A program made the position numbers and the translations under genes. Source: Sulfuricella denitrificans (GTDB lineage Bacteria > Pseudomonadota > Gammaproteobacteria > Burkholderiales > Sulfuricellaceae). From it: a stretch of 64,000 nt of DNA. The stretch is taken from contig NSJJ01000008.1 in assembly GCA_002632355.1 (NCBI GenBank), forward strand, positions 62,001 through 126,000, written 5' to 3'. Below the pieces are notes generated by a model that was given only the letters and a program-made list of their open reading frames with translations, was not told where the DNA came from and made no database searches. Within the stretch, counting starts at the first letter, position 1, and each line of letters opens with the position of its first letter. Below are positions 1-8,517 of this stretch, in pieces.

Positions 1-241
1 GGCTGCCCGGCCGCTAACCCTGAACCCATCCGACATGGGGCTATTCGTGCCGGCATTCCGGCTTTCCGCCGTACCCGAGCAACACGAGCCTGCCAGTCTG
101 GTTTTGCCCATTGGCTGGTTCCAGCCGGGCAAGCGTCTACAGATTTACAGCAGTCAGACCGAAACGTACAAGCTCATCACGCTGCTGGAAAAAGGGTCCA
201 ATTTCGAACGCGTTACCTTCGTTAGCGAGCCTATGTATTAG
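1..241 (+). CDS. C-terminal fragment of an unidentified protein
   Basis: The reading frame is open from base 2 to the TAG at 239-241, so about 79 residues of a gene that starts left of the window are visible. The fragment ends ...FERVTFVSEPMY and contains the stretch IGWFQPGKRLQIYSS; there is no membrane segment or low-complexity tract. I do not recognise the family. It converges on phoR with 17 bases between the two stop codons. The ATG at 35-37 is in frame but is probably internal, because coding character continues upstream to the window edge. Confidence 0.6.
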   Translation, partial: AARPLTLNPSDMGLFVPAFRLSAVPEQHEPASLVLPIGWFQPGKRLQIYSSQTETYKLITLLEKGSNFERVTFVSEPMY

Positions 242-258
242 TGTTTGTCCGCCCCGGG

Positions 259-1566
259 TCAGACTTGTTTGTCCCTGACCACCCGGTGAGCAGGGAAACA
301 GGCGCAGAAAGTACTTCCCTGGCCGGATGCGCTGTCGACTTCCAGACGCCCCTGATGGCGGGTCAGGATGTGTTTGACGATCGACAGCCCCAGTCCGGTT
401 CCGCCGGTTTCGCGTGAACGCCCCCTGTCGACGCGGTAGAAACGTTCGGTAAGACGGCTGATGTACTGGGGTTCGATGCCGATCCCGCTGTCCTGTACGC
501 AAAAACAGGCTTCCTGTCCTTTCAAGCTCCAGCACAGGGTGATCTCTCCTCCCTCCGGTGTATAGCGCACCGCATTGCTGACCAGGTTGCCGAAAGCACT
601 GCGCAATTCGCGCTCATTGCCCTTCAGTTTCGCGTCCGTATCAATCTGGAGATTGAGATGATGACTTCCAGAACTCAATGAAACCGCTTCCTTGTAGAGT
701 GTTTCGATCAGGCTGGTAATGTCGATCGTTTCGTCGGATATTTTCTCCTGATTGCTTTCGAGGCGGGACAGGGTCAGAAGGTCGTCCACCAGCCCCTGCA
801 TGCGGCGCGTCTGGTCGAGCATTAACTGGAAGTGGCGGCGGCTCTGCTCCATGTTGATCTGCCCGGCCTCGGCGAAGCCTTCGAGAAAGCCGCCTACCAC
901 GGTGAGTGGCGTGCGCAGCTCATGCGATACGTTGGCGATGAAATCTCGCCTCATGGTTTCAACCCGCTCAAGCTGGGTTATATCGCGGCTGAGCAGTAGT
1001 TTCTGCCGGTCGCCAAACGGAATCAACTGGATGGACAGGGTGAGGTCGGCATTGCGCGCCGATTTCATCACCAGCGGCTCGCCATAATGATTTGCAACCA
1101 GATATTCAGTAAACTGTACCTGGCGCACCAGGTAGCTGAGGCGCTGGCCCTGGTCGCGCTGATTGCTGATATCGAACTGTTTTTCTGACGCCGGATTGCA
1201 CCATTCGATCTGGCCCGCCTGATTGACCATGATGATACCGTCCGGCATGGCTTCCGCGGCGCGCTGGAAGCGCTCCAGGACGGCACTCAATTCATGCTGG
1301 TGGGTCGAGCGCAGGCGACCCGACTGGTACAGCACGCTGAACACCTCATCCCAGACCCCGGATGCTTCCGGCACCTCCGTTCCTGGTGGCGACTGCAGCC
1401 AGCGAATCAGCGCGTTGAGGTGCATGGCATGGCGAAGCCACAATGCCAGCAGCACGCAGCCAAAAAACAGCAAGGCACTCACCGCGCCGAATAGGGGCCA
1501 CAGGATCAGGGCTGCCAGTGCCGCCGCAATGGGTGGCCAGAGCAGACGTCCCCACACGCCGGACAT
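259..1566 (-). CDS. phoR: Phosphate regulon sensor histidine kinase PhoR
   Basis: Membrane sensor kinase, 435 aa, close to the usual PhoR length (about 430). Two hydrophobic segments lie within residues 8-45 with almost no periplasmic loop, as in PhoR. A PAS-like region spans about 100-200. The dimerisation/phosphoacceptor box is SHELRTPL with His215. The ATPase domain shows the N box (NLVSNAVRYTPEGG), the G1 box (DSGIGIEP) and a C-terminal GGTGLGLSIV. PhoR phosphorylates PhoB under phosphate limitation and dephosphorylates it when the Pst transporter signals sufficiency (family knowledge). It lies 34 bases after phoB in the same direction with a good ribosome site (AGGGGGA), so the pair is one operon. 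No pst or phoU gene is in the window. Confidence 0.93.
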   Translation of the reverse strand: MSGVWGRLLWPPIAAALAALILWPLFGAVSALLFFGCVLLALWLRHAMHLNALIRWLQSPPGTEVPEASGVWDEVFSVLYQSGRLRSTHQHELSAVLERFQRAAEAMPDGIIMVNQAGQIEWCNPASEKQFDISNQRDQGQRLSYLVRQVQFTEYLVANHYGEPLVMKSARNADLTLSIQLIPFGDRQKLLLSRDITQLERVETMRRDFIANVSHELRTPLTVVGGFLEGFAEAGQINMEQSRRHFQLMLDQTRRMQGLVDDLLTLSRLESNQEKISDETIDITSLIETLYKEAVSLSSGSHHLNLQIDTDAKLKGNERELRSAFGNLVSNAVRYTPEGGEITLCWSLKGQEACFCVQDSGIGIEPQYISRLTERFYRVDRGRSRETGGTGLGLSIVKHILTRHQGRLEVDSASGQGSTFCACFPAHRVVRDKQV

Positions 1567-1600
1567 TCAGTCTTCCCCCTGATTCAGCATCCGTGCTGTC

Positions 1601-2290
1601 TTACTCATGTTCCGAAAAACGGTAGCCTGAACCACGTACGGTCTGGATCAGATGCTCATGACCGGTTTCTTCGAGTGCGCGCCGCAGGCGGCGGATATGC
1701 ACGTCCACGGTACGGTCCTCCACAAACACCTGGTTGCCCCACACCTGGTCCAGCAGCTGGCTGCGGGAGTGCACACGCTCGGTATGTGTCATGAGGAAAT
1801 GCAATAGCCGGAACTCCGTCGGCCCCAGTTCGACCGCTTTGCCATCCGCAGTGACCCGATGGCTGGCGGGGTCCAGTCGCAATCCTCCGGTCTCCGCCGG
1901 ATCATCCGTCATTTGTGGTGCACGGCGGCGCAGCACTGCCTTGATTCGTGCCATCAGTTCGCGTGGCGAAAAGGGTTTGGTGATGTAATCGTCGGCACCG
2001 GTATCGAAACCCACGATCTTGTCCTGCTCCTCACCCCGTGCGGTCAGCATGATAATGGGGATGGTTTTGGTATAGGCATCCGCCTTGAGGCGGCGCGCAA
2101 ACTCAATCCCACTGACGCCGGGGAGCATCCAGTCGAGCAGGATCAGGTCGGGCAGTGTATTGCGCAACAGGCCAAAAGCCTGCTCTGCACTCGTTGCATT
2201 GAGAGTATGGTGGCCAGCCTGTTGAAGGTTGAAAGAAAGCAGTTCCTGAATGGCAGGTTCGTCTTCCACCACGAGTATATTTGCAGCCAT
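1601..2290 (-). CDS. phoB: Phosphate regulon response regulator PhoB
   Basis: OmpR/PhoB-family response regulator of 229 aa. The receiver domain (1-120) has the acidic pair Asp10-Glu11, the phosphoacceptor Asp53 in LLDWMLPG, the switch Thr in MLTARG and Lys in TKPF. The C-terminal winged-helix domain ends with the typical recognition/wing sequence [12 protein letters not shown]...VRGSGYRF. It activates phosphate-scavenging genes by binding Pho boxes. A three-unit Pho box lies 36-64 bases upstream of its own start, which points to autoregulation. The cognate kinase phoR follows immediately. PhoB rather than another OmpR-type regulator is supported by the PhoR partner and the Pho box together. 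Confidence 0.94.
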   Translation of the reverse strand: MAANILVVEDEPAIQELLSFNLQQAGHHTLNATSAEQAFGLLRNTLPDLILLDWMLPGVSGIEFARRLKADAYTKTIPIIMLTARGEEQDKIVGFDTGADDYITKPFSPRELMARIKAVLRRRAPQMTDDPAETGGLRLDPASHRVTADGKAVELGPTEFRLLHFLMTHTERVHSRSQLLDQVWGNQVFVEDRTVDVHIRRLRRALEETGHEHLIQTVRGSGYRFSEHE

Positions 2291-2325
2291 GCCGATGTCC
2301 TTGAAGATTGAGCTGTCAGGATAAT

Positions 2326-2354
2326 ATGACGGAAATATTACAGCATGGTGACAA
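2326..2354 (-). promoter_or_regulatory. Triple Pho box upstream of phoBR
   Basis: Read on the minus strand there are three 7-mers at exact 11-base spacing: TTGTCAC (2348-2354), CTGTAAT (2337-2343) and CCGTCAT (2326-2332), separated by AT-rich 4-mers. The known PhoB site is two CTGTCAT-like repeats with an 11-base period. The middle and proximal units together match it with two changes, and the distal unit extends it. The position, upstream of phoB in a 96-base spacer after tsaC, fits PhoB autoactivation. Confidence 0.85.
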
Positions 2355-2386
2355 GGATGCGAATTGCGATCACATATTAGTGGCTT

Positions 2387-2980
2387 TTATATCCGGACGG
2401 CTTTGCCGCTCAGCAGGTCCCTGATGGTGGATGGGCGTTTACGCCGGCCGACAAGGCCTGGAAGCGTCATAACCTGCTTGCCGAAGAGGCGTGCGCATGT
2501 CTTGAAGCTGCGTGCCGGGTGCTGTCCGCTGCGGTTGGCGCTGGTCGAAACCAGAGCCATGCCGAGCGCATGACACAGGCGGGCGGCGAGGGGGTGCGCG
2601 GTGACGCGTACTGCAATGCTGCGATGTCTGCCGCGCAGCCAGACGGGAGTGGAGCGGGGGGCCGGAAGCAGCCAGGTCACCGGGCCGGGCCAGCTGGAAG
2701 AAACTTGTTGCCACTGCCCATGTGTAAGCGGGGTGACATAAGATTTAAACTGGCCGAAATCCGATCCGATCAGAATCAGGCCCTTGTGCTGAGGGCGTCT
2801 TTTCAGGCGCAGGATTTTCATGACGGCGCGCCGGTTGCGCGGGTCGCAGCCCAGTCCGTAGCAGGATTCGGTAGGGTAAGCGATCACGCCGCCCCGTTTG
2901 AGGTGGGCGCGCAGCCTGTGGATAAGAGCGGTGTTCAACTCCGCTGTGGTAGCGGAAAAGGGCACGGATGTACCCTGCAC
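2387..2980 (-). CDS. tsaC: L-threonylcarbamoyladenylate synthase (TsaC/Sua5 family)
   Basis: Makes threonylcarbamoyl-AMP from threonine, bicarbonate and ATP for the universal tRNA modification t6A37. The YrdC-fold signatures are visible: GGVIAYPTESCYGLGCDP, RLKRRPQHKGLILI and the late STSANRSGQ. There is no Sua5 C-terminal domain, so it is the short TsaC type; 197 aa matches the usual 190-210. The open frame extends far upstream into purD, but homology begins only near base 2970. The start is therefore GTG at 2980 (two bases after the purD stop) or GTG at 2965 (preceded by AGGGT). Both are GTG, and I list the longer. It is the last gene of the purH-purD group. Confidence 0.9.
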   Translation of the reverse strand: MQGTSVPFSATTAELNTALIHRLRAHLKRGGVIAYPTESCYGLGCDPRNRRAVMKILRLKRRPQHKGLILIGSDFGQFKSYVTPLTHGQWQQVSSSWPGPVTWLLPAPRSTPVWLRGRHRSIAVRVTAHPLAARLCHALGMALVSTSANRSGQHPARSFKTCARLFGKQVMTLPGLVGRRKRPSTIRDLLSGKAVRI

Positions 2981-2982
2981 GA

Positions 2983-4260
2983 TCAGCGCGCCTTCTTGTC
3001 CACAGCGCGATAACCGATATCGCGCCGCATCTGGCAGCCATCGAAATGAATCTGGTCGGCAACATGGTAAGCTCGGGTCTGGGCCATGCGCACGCTGTCG
3101 CCCAGGGCAGTGACGCATAGCACACGCCCGCCGCTGACAAGCACATCCTTGCCATTCATTGCCGTCCCGGCGTGGAACACATGCACATCCGCCTCTGCTG
3201 CCGGCAGGCCGCTGATGATATCTCCCTTGCGCGGGCTGTCGGGATAACCTGCGGCAGCCAGCACCACGCCCAGTGCCACGCGCCGGTCCCATTCGGCTTC
3301 CGCCTTGTCGAGCGTGCCATTGACGGCATGTTCGGCCAGCGTCACCAGATCGCTTTTCAGGCGCATCATGATCGGCTGGGTTTCCGGGTCGCCCATGCGG
3401 CAATTGAACTCCAGCGTCTTGACCTGCCCCTGGGGGTCGATCATCAGGCCGGCATAAAGAAAGCCGGTATAGGGAATCCCGTCCCTGGCCATGCCGCTGA
3501 CGGTGGGCAGAATGACTTCGCGCATCACCCGGGCATGAATCTCCGGCGTTACGACCGGGGCCGGGGAATAAGCGCCCATGCCGCCGGTATTGGGGCCCTG
3601 ATCGCCGTCCAGCAGGCGTTTGTGATCCTGGCTGGTCGCCAGCGCCAGTACGTGCTCGCCATCCACCATGACCATGAAGCTGGCTTCTTCGCCAGCAAGA
3701 AATTCTTCGATCACCACGCGCGAACCGGCCGAACCAAGCTTGTTGCCTTCCAGCATCATGTCCACTGCGGCGTGCGCCTCATCGAGACGCATCGCCACGA
3801 CCACGCCCTTGCCTGCGGCCAGGCCGTCGGCCTTGATCACGATCGGCGCGCCCTGCTGGTCCAGATAGGCGTGCGCCTCAGCGGCATTGCTGAAGGTGGC
3901 ATAGGCGGCAGTGGGAATGCCGTGGCGCGCCATAAAGGCCTTGGCATAATCTTTCGAGCTTTCGAGCTGGGCCGCCAGTTTGGTCGGGCCAAAAATCTTC
4001 AGCCCGGCGGCGCGGAAAGCATCCACCACACCTTCGGCCAGCGGTGCTTCCGGGCCCACCACGGTGAGTGCGATTTTCTCGCTCTGGGCAAAGGCGACCA
4101 GGGTCGGAATGGCCGTGACCGGCACATTGGTGAGGTCCGGCTCAAGCGCCGTGCCTGCATTTCCGGGCGCAACGAACACCTTGTGAATGCGCGGCGACTG
4201 CGCCAGCTTCCAGGCCAGCGCATGCTCGCGACCGCCGCCGCCAATAACCAGAACTTTCAT
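2983..4260 (-). CDS. purD: Phosphoribosylamine--glycine ligase (GARS)
   Basis: Second step of de novo purine synthesis: ATP-dependent joining of glycine to phosphoribosylamine. It is an ATP-grasp enzyme of 425 aa, the usual size. It begins MKVLVIGGGGREHALAW, which is the diagnostic N-terminus, and contains the ATP-grasp loops KADGLAAGKGVVVA and the metal-binding LEFNCRMGDPETQ. The frame extends to a TTG at 4272, but GAGGT placed six bases before ATG 4260 and the conserved N-terminus decide for 4260. It follows purH by 15 bases, so purH-purD are co-transcribed, as in many proteobacteria. Confidence 0.96.
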   Translation of the reverse strand: MKVLVIGGGGREHALAWKLAQSPRIHKVFVAPGNAGTALEPDLTNVPVTAIPTLVAFAQSEKIALTVVGPEAPLAEGVVDAFRAAGLKIFGPTKLAAQLESSKDYAKAFMARHGIPTAAYATFSNAAEAHAYLDQQGAPIVIKADGLAAGKGVVVAMRLDEAHAAVDMMLEGNKLGSAGSRVVIEEFLAGEEASFMVMVDGEHVLALATSQDHKRLLDGDQGPNTGGMGAYSPAPVVTPEIHARVMREVILPTVSGMARDGIPYTGFLYAGLMIDPQGQVKTLEFNCRMGDPETQPIMMRLKSDLVTLAEHAVNGTLDKAEAEWDRRVALGVVLAAAGYPDSPRKGDIISGLPAAEADVHVFHAGTAMNGKDVLVSGGRVLCVTALGDSVRMAQTRAYHVADQIHFDGCQMRRDIGYRAVDKKAR

Positions 4261-4275
4261 GTATGACCTCAATAC

Positions 4276-5847
4276 TTAATGCCTGAAATGCCGCATACCT
4301 GTGAATATCATCGCCATGCCGTGTTCGTTGGCCGCAGCGATCACTTCCTCGTCACGCATCGATCCGCCGGGCTGGATCACCGCGACGATACCGGACTGGG
4401 CGGCGGAGTCAATGCCATCGCGGAAGGGAAAGAAGGCATCCGAGGCCATCACCGAGCCGCGGACTTCCAGACCCGCATGCTCCGCCTTGATGGCTGCGAT
4501 GCGTGCCGAGTTGATGCGGCTCATCTGGCCGGCGCCCACGCCTATGGTCATCTTGTCCTTGCCATACACGATGGCGTTGGATTTGACATACTTGGCCACC
4601 TGCCAGGCAAACAGCAGATCCGCCATTTCCTCCGCGCTGGGCTGGCGCTGGGTGACGACGCGAAGTTCGTTGTGCAGCAGGAGGTCCGCTTCCTGCACCA
4701 GGAGGCCGCCGGTGACGCGCTTGTAATCCAGACGTTTTGCCGGTTGCGCCGCCCACTGTCCGCATTCGAGCAGACGTACGTTTTTCTTGGCGGCGACCAC
4801 TTCGACTGCGGCCGCAGAAACGCTGGGCGCGATAATGACTTCGACGAACTGGCGCTCGACGATGACGCGGGCGGTCTCGGCATCGAGTTCGCCATTGAAG
4901 GCGATAATGCCGCCAAAAGCCGATTCCGGGTCAGTCTGGTAGGCCCGTTCATAGGCGTCCAGCAGGGATGTGCCATAGGCCACGCCGCAGGGATTGGCAT
5001 GCTTCACGATCACGCAGGCCGGGGCTGCGCTGAACTGTTTGACGCATTCCAGTGCGGCATCGGCATCGGCGATGTTGTTGTAGGACAGCTCCTTGCCCTG
5101 CAACTGGCGTGCGCTGGCAATGGAGGCATTGCCGCTCTCGCTCTGGGCAATATAGAAAGCCCCCTGCTGGTGCGGATTTTCGCCATAGCGGCAATCCTGC
5201 GCCTTGCTGAATTGCAGATTGAATTTTTGCGGGAACGGCTGACGCTGGCCCTGAGCGTCAAGCGAAGTAAGATAGTTGCTGATCATGCCGTCGTATTCGG
5301 CGGTATGCGAAAAGGCCTTTTTGGCAAGATCGAAGCGGATGTCCTGACCAATCGCACCCTGGGTGGCAAGCATTTCCTTTGCTACCGTGGCGTAGTCCGC
5401 AGGATCGGTTACGATGGCGACATGCGCATAATTCTTGGCGGCTGAGCGCACCATGGTCGGGCCGCCGATATCGATATTCTCGATGGCGTCTTCCAGGGCG
5501 CAATCCGCCTTTGCAATGGTGGCTGCAAAGGGGTACAGGTTGACCACCACCAGGTCGATCGGCGGAATGTTGGCGCCTTCCATCGCAGCGACATGCGTGG
5601 GCAGATCGCGGCGGCCCAGAATGCCGCCGTGCACCTTGGGATGCAGCGTCTTGACCCGCCCGTCCAGCATTTCCGGGAAGCCGGTGTAATCGCCAACTTC
5701 AATCACCGGGATATTTTCCTGCTGCAACAGCTTGGCGGTTCCGCCGGTAGAAAGGATTTCCACACCGAATTGCTGCAAAGTGCGCGCGAATTCCACCACG
5801 CCGGTTTTGTCCGAAACACTCATAAGGGCACGTCTGATCGTTGTCAT
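4276..5847 (-). CDS. purH: Bifunctional AICAR transformylase / IMP cyclohydrolase
   Basis: Catalyses the last two steps of IMP synthesis: formylation of AICAR with 10-formyl-THF, then ring closure. Length 523 aa, near the 529 of E. coli PurH. The N-terminal MGS-like IMP cyclohydrolase domain (about 1-200) starts [21 protein letters not shown] and has STGGTAKLL. The C-terminal AICAR transformylase domain carries the catalytic KHANPCGVA motif and the ends [12 protein letters not shown] and [13 protein letters not shown]. It lies 95 bases after fis and 15 bases before purD. Confidence 0.97.
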   Translation of the reverse strand: MTTIRRALMSVSDKTGVVEFARTLQQFGVEILSTGGTAKLLQQENIPVIEVGDYTGFPEMLDGRVKTLHPKVHGGILGRRDLPTHVAAMEGANIPPIDLVVVNLYPFAATIAKADCALEDAIENIDIGGPTMVRSAAKNYAHVAIVTDPADYATVAKEMLATQGAIGQDIRFDLAKKAFSHTAEYDGMISNYLTSLDAQGQRQPFPQKFNLQFSKAQDCRYGENPHQQGAFYIAQSESGNASIASARQLQGKELSYNNIADADAALECVKQFSAAPACVIVKHANPCGVAYGTSLLDAYERAYQTDPESAFGGIIAFNGELDAETARVIVERQFVEVIIAPSVSAAAVEVVAAKKNVRLLECGQWAAQPAKRLDYKRVTGGLLVQEADLLLHNELRVVTQRQPSAEEMADLLFAWQVAKYVKSNAIVYGKDKMTIGVGAGQMSRINSARIAAIKAEHAGLEVRGSVMASDAFFPFRDGIDSAAQSGIVAVIQPGGSMRDEEVIAAANEHGMAMIFTGMRHFRH

Positions 5848-5942
5848 AACTACTACCTAAATTAAAGAAAGGGCTCCGCCCTGAATTTCAAATTGGCCGC
5901 ATTACAGGGCATCCCGCCCCGTTGCAGATGGAGATGCGTTAC

Positions 5943-6179
5943 TTATTTGATGCCATGCGCCTGCATTTTCTTGCGCAAGGTGTTGCGATTGATGCCGAGC
6001 ATTTCGGCGGCCCGGGTCTGGTTTCCCTCGGCCTGGTGCAGGATCACTTCCAGCAGGGGTTTCTCGACACAACCCACTACCATCTCGTAGACCGCGCAGG
6101 GGGTTTCGCCGTCCAGATCGGCGAAGTATTGCGTCATGGCCTTGCGCACACAGATTGCAATTTCGTTTTCATTCATCAT
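5943..6179 (-). CDS. fis: DNA-binding protein Fis
   Basis: Small nucleoid-associated protein of 78 aa that bends DNA and adjusts rRNA, tRNA and metabolic gene expression. The C-terminal helix-turn-helix is clear: EVILHQAEGNQTRAAEMLGI followed by NRNTLRKKM. The N-terminus is shorter than in E. coli Fis (98 aa), as is normal in betaproteobacteria. It starts 29 bases after dusB, the conserved dusB-fis arrangement. The two adjacent ATG codons (6179 and 6176) are equally usable; AAGGT lies upstream. Confidence 0.93.
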   Translation of the reverse strand: MMNENEIAICVRKAMTQYFADLDGETPCAVYEMVVGCVEKPLLEVILHQAEGNQTRAAEMLGINRNTLRKKMQAHGIK

Positions 6180-6208
6180 GCTGCGATTACCTTGTTCTTG
6201 CGAGAGAC

Positions 6209-7222
6209 TCAGGCTGCGGCCAGTTCTTCGCTGTGGTAGGTCAGGCAGGTTGAATGTGTACCCAGTTCCAAAAAGAACTGCTCAACTGCTGCCAACTGTT
6301 CGGCCACGCTCGGCAGCTGGTTCATTGCGTGCCTGAAGCTTGCAGAACCCACCAGTCCTTTGGTGTACCAGGAAATATGCTTGCGCGCCATGCGCAAGCC
6401 GGTGTAGTCGCCGTAGAACTGATACAGGTCATGCAAATGGCCGATCAGCACGCGGTGGATTTCAGTCACTTCAGGCGGCGGCAGATGATTGCCGGTTTGC
6501 AGAAAATGTTCGATTTCGCGAAAAATCCATGGCCTGCCCATTGCTGCCCGGCCGATCATGACGGCATCGGCCCCGGTATGCTGCAGGACATGCCGGGCTT
6601 TTTCCGGCGTTGTGATGTCGCCATTGGCTATTACCGGAATCCGGATGTGCGTCTTGACGGCTGCGATGGTGTCGTATTCCGCTTCGCCGCTGTAGCCGCA
6701 GGCACGGGTGCGGCCATGAATCGCCAGCGCCTGGATGCCGCTATCTTCGGCGATACGGGCGATCTGGATGGCGTTGCGGTTGTCGTGATTCCAGCCGGTG
6801 CGGATTTTCAGGGTGACCGGGACTTCTACCGCTTTCACCACGGCGTCGAGTATGCGGGCCACCAGCGCTTCATCCTGCAGCAACGCGGAACCTGCCATGA
6901 CGTTACAGATTTTCTTGGCCGGGCAGCCCATGTTGATATCGATGATCTGGGCGCCCTGATCGGTATTGTATTTTGCTGCTTTTGCCAGCATGGCAGGGTC
7001 CGCGCCGGCGATCTGCACGGAAACCGGTTCGACCTCGCCCTCATGATTCGCGCGGCGTTTGGTTTTTTCGCTGCCGTAAAGCAGGGAATTACTGGTTACC
7101 ATCTCGGAAACCGCCATGCCCGCCCCCATCAGTTTGCACAACTGGCGGAAAGGACGATCCGTGACGCCCGCCATGGGAGCGACAATAAGATTGTTCCTGA
7201 GCTGGTGTGGCCCGATTTTCAT
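6209..7222 (-). CDS. dusB: tRNA-dihydrouridine synthase B
   Basis: Flavin enzyme that reduces U17 in tRNA. Length 337 aa from ATG 7222. The N-terminus MKIGPHQLRNNLIVAPMAGV matches E. coli DusB closely, so the longer frame starting at a TTG (7252) is rejected. Visible features are the FMN-barrel start APMAGVTDRPFR, the catalytic Cys100 in NMGCPAKKICN, VTLKIRTGW, AIHGRTR and the phosphate-binding VIANGDI...GADAVMIGRAAMGRPW. It is transcribed with fis; the strong terminator at 7303-7332 separates it from fba. Confidence 0.96.
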   Translation of the reverse strand: MKIGPHQLRNNLIVAPMAGVTDRPFRQLCKLMGAGMAVSEMVTSNSLLYGSEKTKRRANHEGEVEPVSVQIAGADPAMLAKAAKYNTDQGAQIIDINMGCPAKKICNVMAGSALLQDEALVARILDAVVKAVEVPVTLKIRTGWNHDNRNAIQIARIAEDSGIQALAIHGRTRACGYSGEAEYDTIAAVKTHIRIPVIANGDITTPEKARHVLQHTGADAVMIGRAAMGRPWIFREIEHFLQTGNHLPPPEVTEIHRVLIGHLHDLYQFYGDYTGLRMARKHISWYTKGLVGSASFRHAMNQLPSVAEQLAAVEQFFLELGTHSTCLTYHSEELAAA

Positions 7223-7302
7223 AGCGGTAGGCTGTATTGGGGGAGCCGGCAATTTTATACCGTTTTGTCCTGCTTAAAAAGACAGCAAGGCGTCCTGGCA
7301 AC

Positions 7303-7332
7303 AAAAAAGGCGGACAATAATCCGCCTTTTTT
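7303..7332 (-). terminator. Rho-independent terminator after fba (bidirectional)
   Basis: Perfect 12-base inverted repeat, AAAAAAGGCGGA (7303-7314) and TCCGCCTTTTTT (7321-7332), with a 6-base loop. The GC-rich core is flanked by A and T runs, so it can work on both strands. Its main role is to end the tkt-gap-pgk-pyk-fba transcript 36 bases after the fba stop. The dusB promoter must lie between it and base 7223. Confidence 0.93.
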
Positions 7333-7368
7333 GCATTCCAATCCCTGATTGCAGGCTGGATATCGAAC

Positions 7369-8433
7369 TTATTTGACGACGGCTTTCAGTTCGCCCTTGC
7401 TGTACATGGTTGCAACCCTATCCAGCATGATTGGCTTGATCTTGTCGGCATTGCCGGCAGAACCGAATGCTTCGAAACGTGCCTTGCAGATTTCCTTCAT
7501 CGCCTTGGTTGCGACCGCGTAAAACTTGCGTGGATCGAAATCCTTGGTGTTTTCGGCCAGATACTTGCGGATCGCACCGGTAGATGCCATGCGCAGATCG
7601 GTATCGATGTTCACCTTGCGCACGCCGTGCTTGATGCCTTCAACGATTTCCTCAACCGGCACGCCGTAAGTCTGTGGCATGGTGCCGCCGAATTCGTTGA
7701 TGATCTTGAGCCATTCCTGCGGAACGGAAGAAGAGCCGTGCATGACCAGGTGGGTGTTGGGGATGCGGGCATGAATTTCCTTGATACGGGAAATTGCGAG
7801 CACATCGCCAGTGGGCGGACGAGTAAACTTGTACGCGCCGTGGGAAGTGCCGATAGCGATTGCCAGTGCATCCACGCCGGTAGCCTTGACGAATTCTGCC
7901 GCCTCGTTAGGGTCGGTCAGCAGCTGATCCATGGTCAGTACGCCTTCTGCTCCGTGACCGTCTTCCTTCTCGCCGTGGCCGGATTCCAGTGAACCCAGGC
8001 AACCCAGTTCGCCTTCAACGGAAACGCCGACTGCGTGAGACATTTCCACGACCTTGCGCGTAACATCCACATTGTATTCGAAGCTGGAAGGCGTCTTGCC
8101 ATCTTCCATCAGGGAACCGTCCATCATCACGCTGGAGAAGCCGGAACGAATCGCGTTGATACATACTGCCGGGGAAGCGCCATGATCCTGGTGCATTACG
8201 ACTGGAATGTGCGGATAGGCTTCGATGGCGGCATCGATCAGGTGACGCAGGAAGGCTTCGCCAGCATATTTACGCGCACCGGCGGAACCCTGCATGATCA
8301 CCGGGCTGTTGCATTCGTCGGCAGCCTGCATGATTGCCTGTACCTGCTCCAGGTTATTGACGTTGAATGCCGGCAGGCCGTAGCCATGTTCGGCCGCGTG
8401 GTCCAGCAGTTGACGCATTGATACTAAAGCCAT
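7369..8433 (-). CDS. fba: Fructose-bisphosphate aldolase, class II
   Basis: Zinc-dependent aldolase joining glyceraldehyde-3-phosphate and dihydroxyacetone phosphate; it also serves sedoheptulose bisphosphate synthesis in Calvin-cycle organisms. Length 354 aa, the CbbA-type length. The zinc/catalytic motif [10 protein letters not shown] has Asp83 and His84, and the phosphate-binding regions [18 protein letters not shown] and KVNIDTDLR are present. Last gene of the five-gene carbon operon, 84 bases after pyk, with AAGGAG before the ATG and a strong terminator behind it. In autotrophic relatives it is named cbbA; no RuBisCO gene is in this window to settle the name. Confidence 0.95.
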   Translation of the reverse strand: MALVSMRQLLDHAAEHGYGLPAFNVNNLEQVQAIMQAADECNSPVIMQGSAGARKYAGEAFLRHLIDAAIEAYPHIPVVMHQDHGASPAVCINAIRSGFSSVMMDGSLMEDGKTPSSFEYNVDVTRKVVEMSHAVGVSVEGELGCLGSLESGHGEKEDGHGAEGVLTMDQLLTDPNEAAEFVKATGVDALAIAIGTSHGAYKFTRPPTGDVLAISRIKEIHARIPNTHLVMHGSSSVPQEWLKIINEFGGTMPQTYGVPVEEIVEGIKHGVRKVNIDTDLRMASTGAIRKYLAENTKDFDPRKFYAVATKAMKEICKARFEAFGSAGNADKIKPIMLDRVATMYSKGELKAVVK

Positions 8434-8517
8434 GTTTTATCTCCTTGTTTAATAATGGTGATGAGAGATGGGTAATTGCTTATGTAAATTTCTTTACTGC
8501 TTACCCTTCCCCCGAAT

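Noticed and set aside
2981-3403. N-terminal 141 codons of the open frame that contains tsaC
   Set aside because: They lie over purD in another frame; homology to TsaC begins only after the purD stop.
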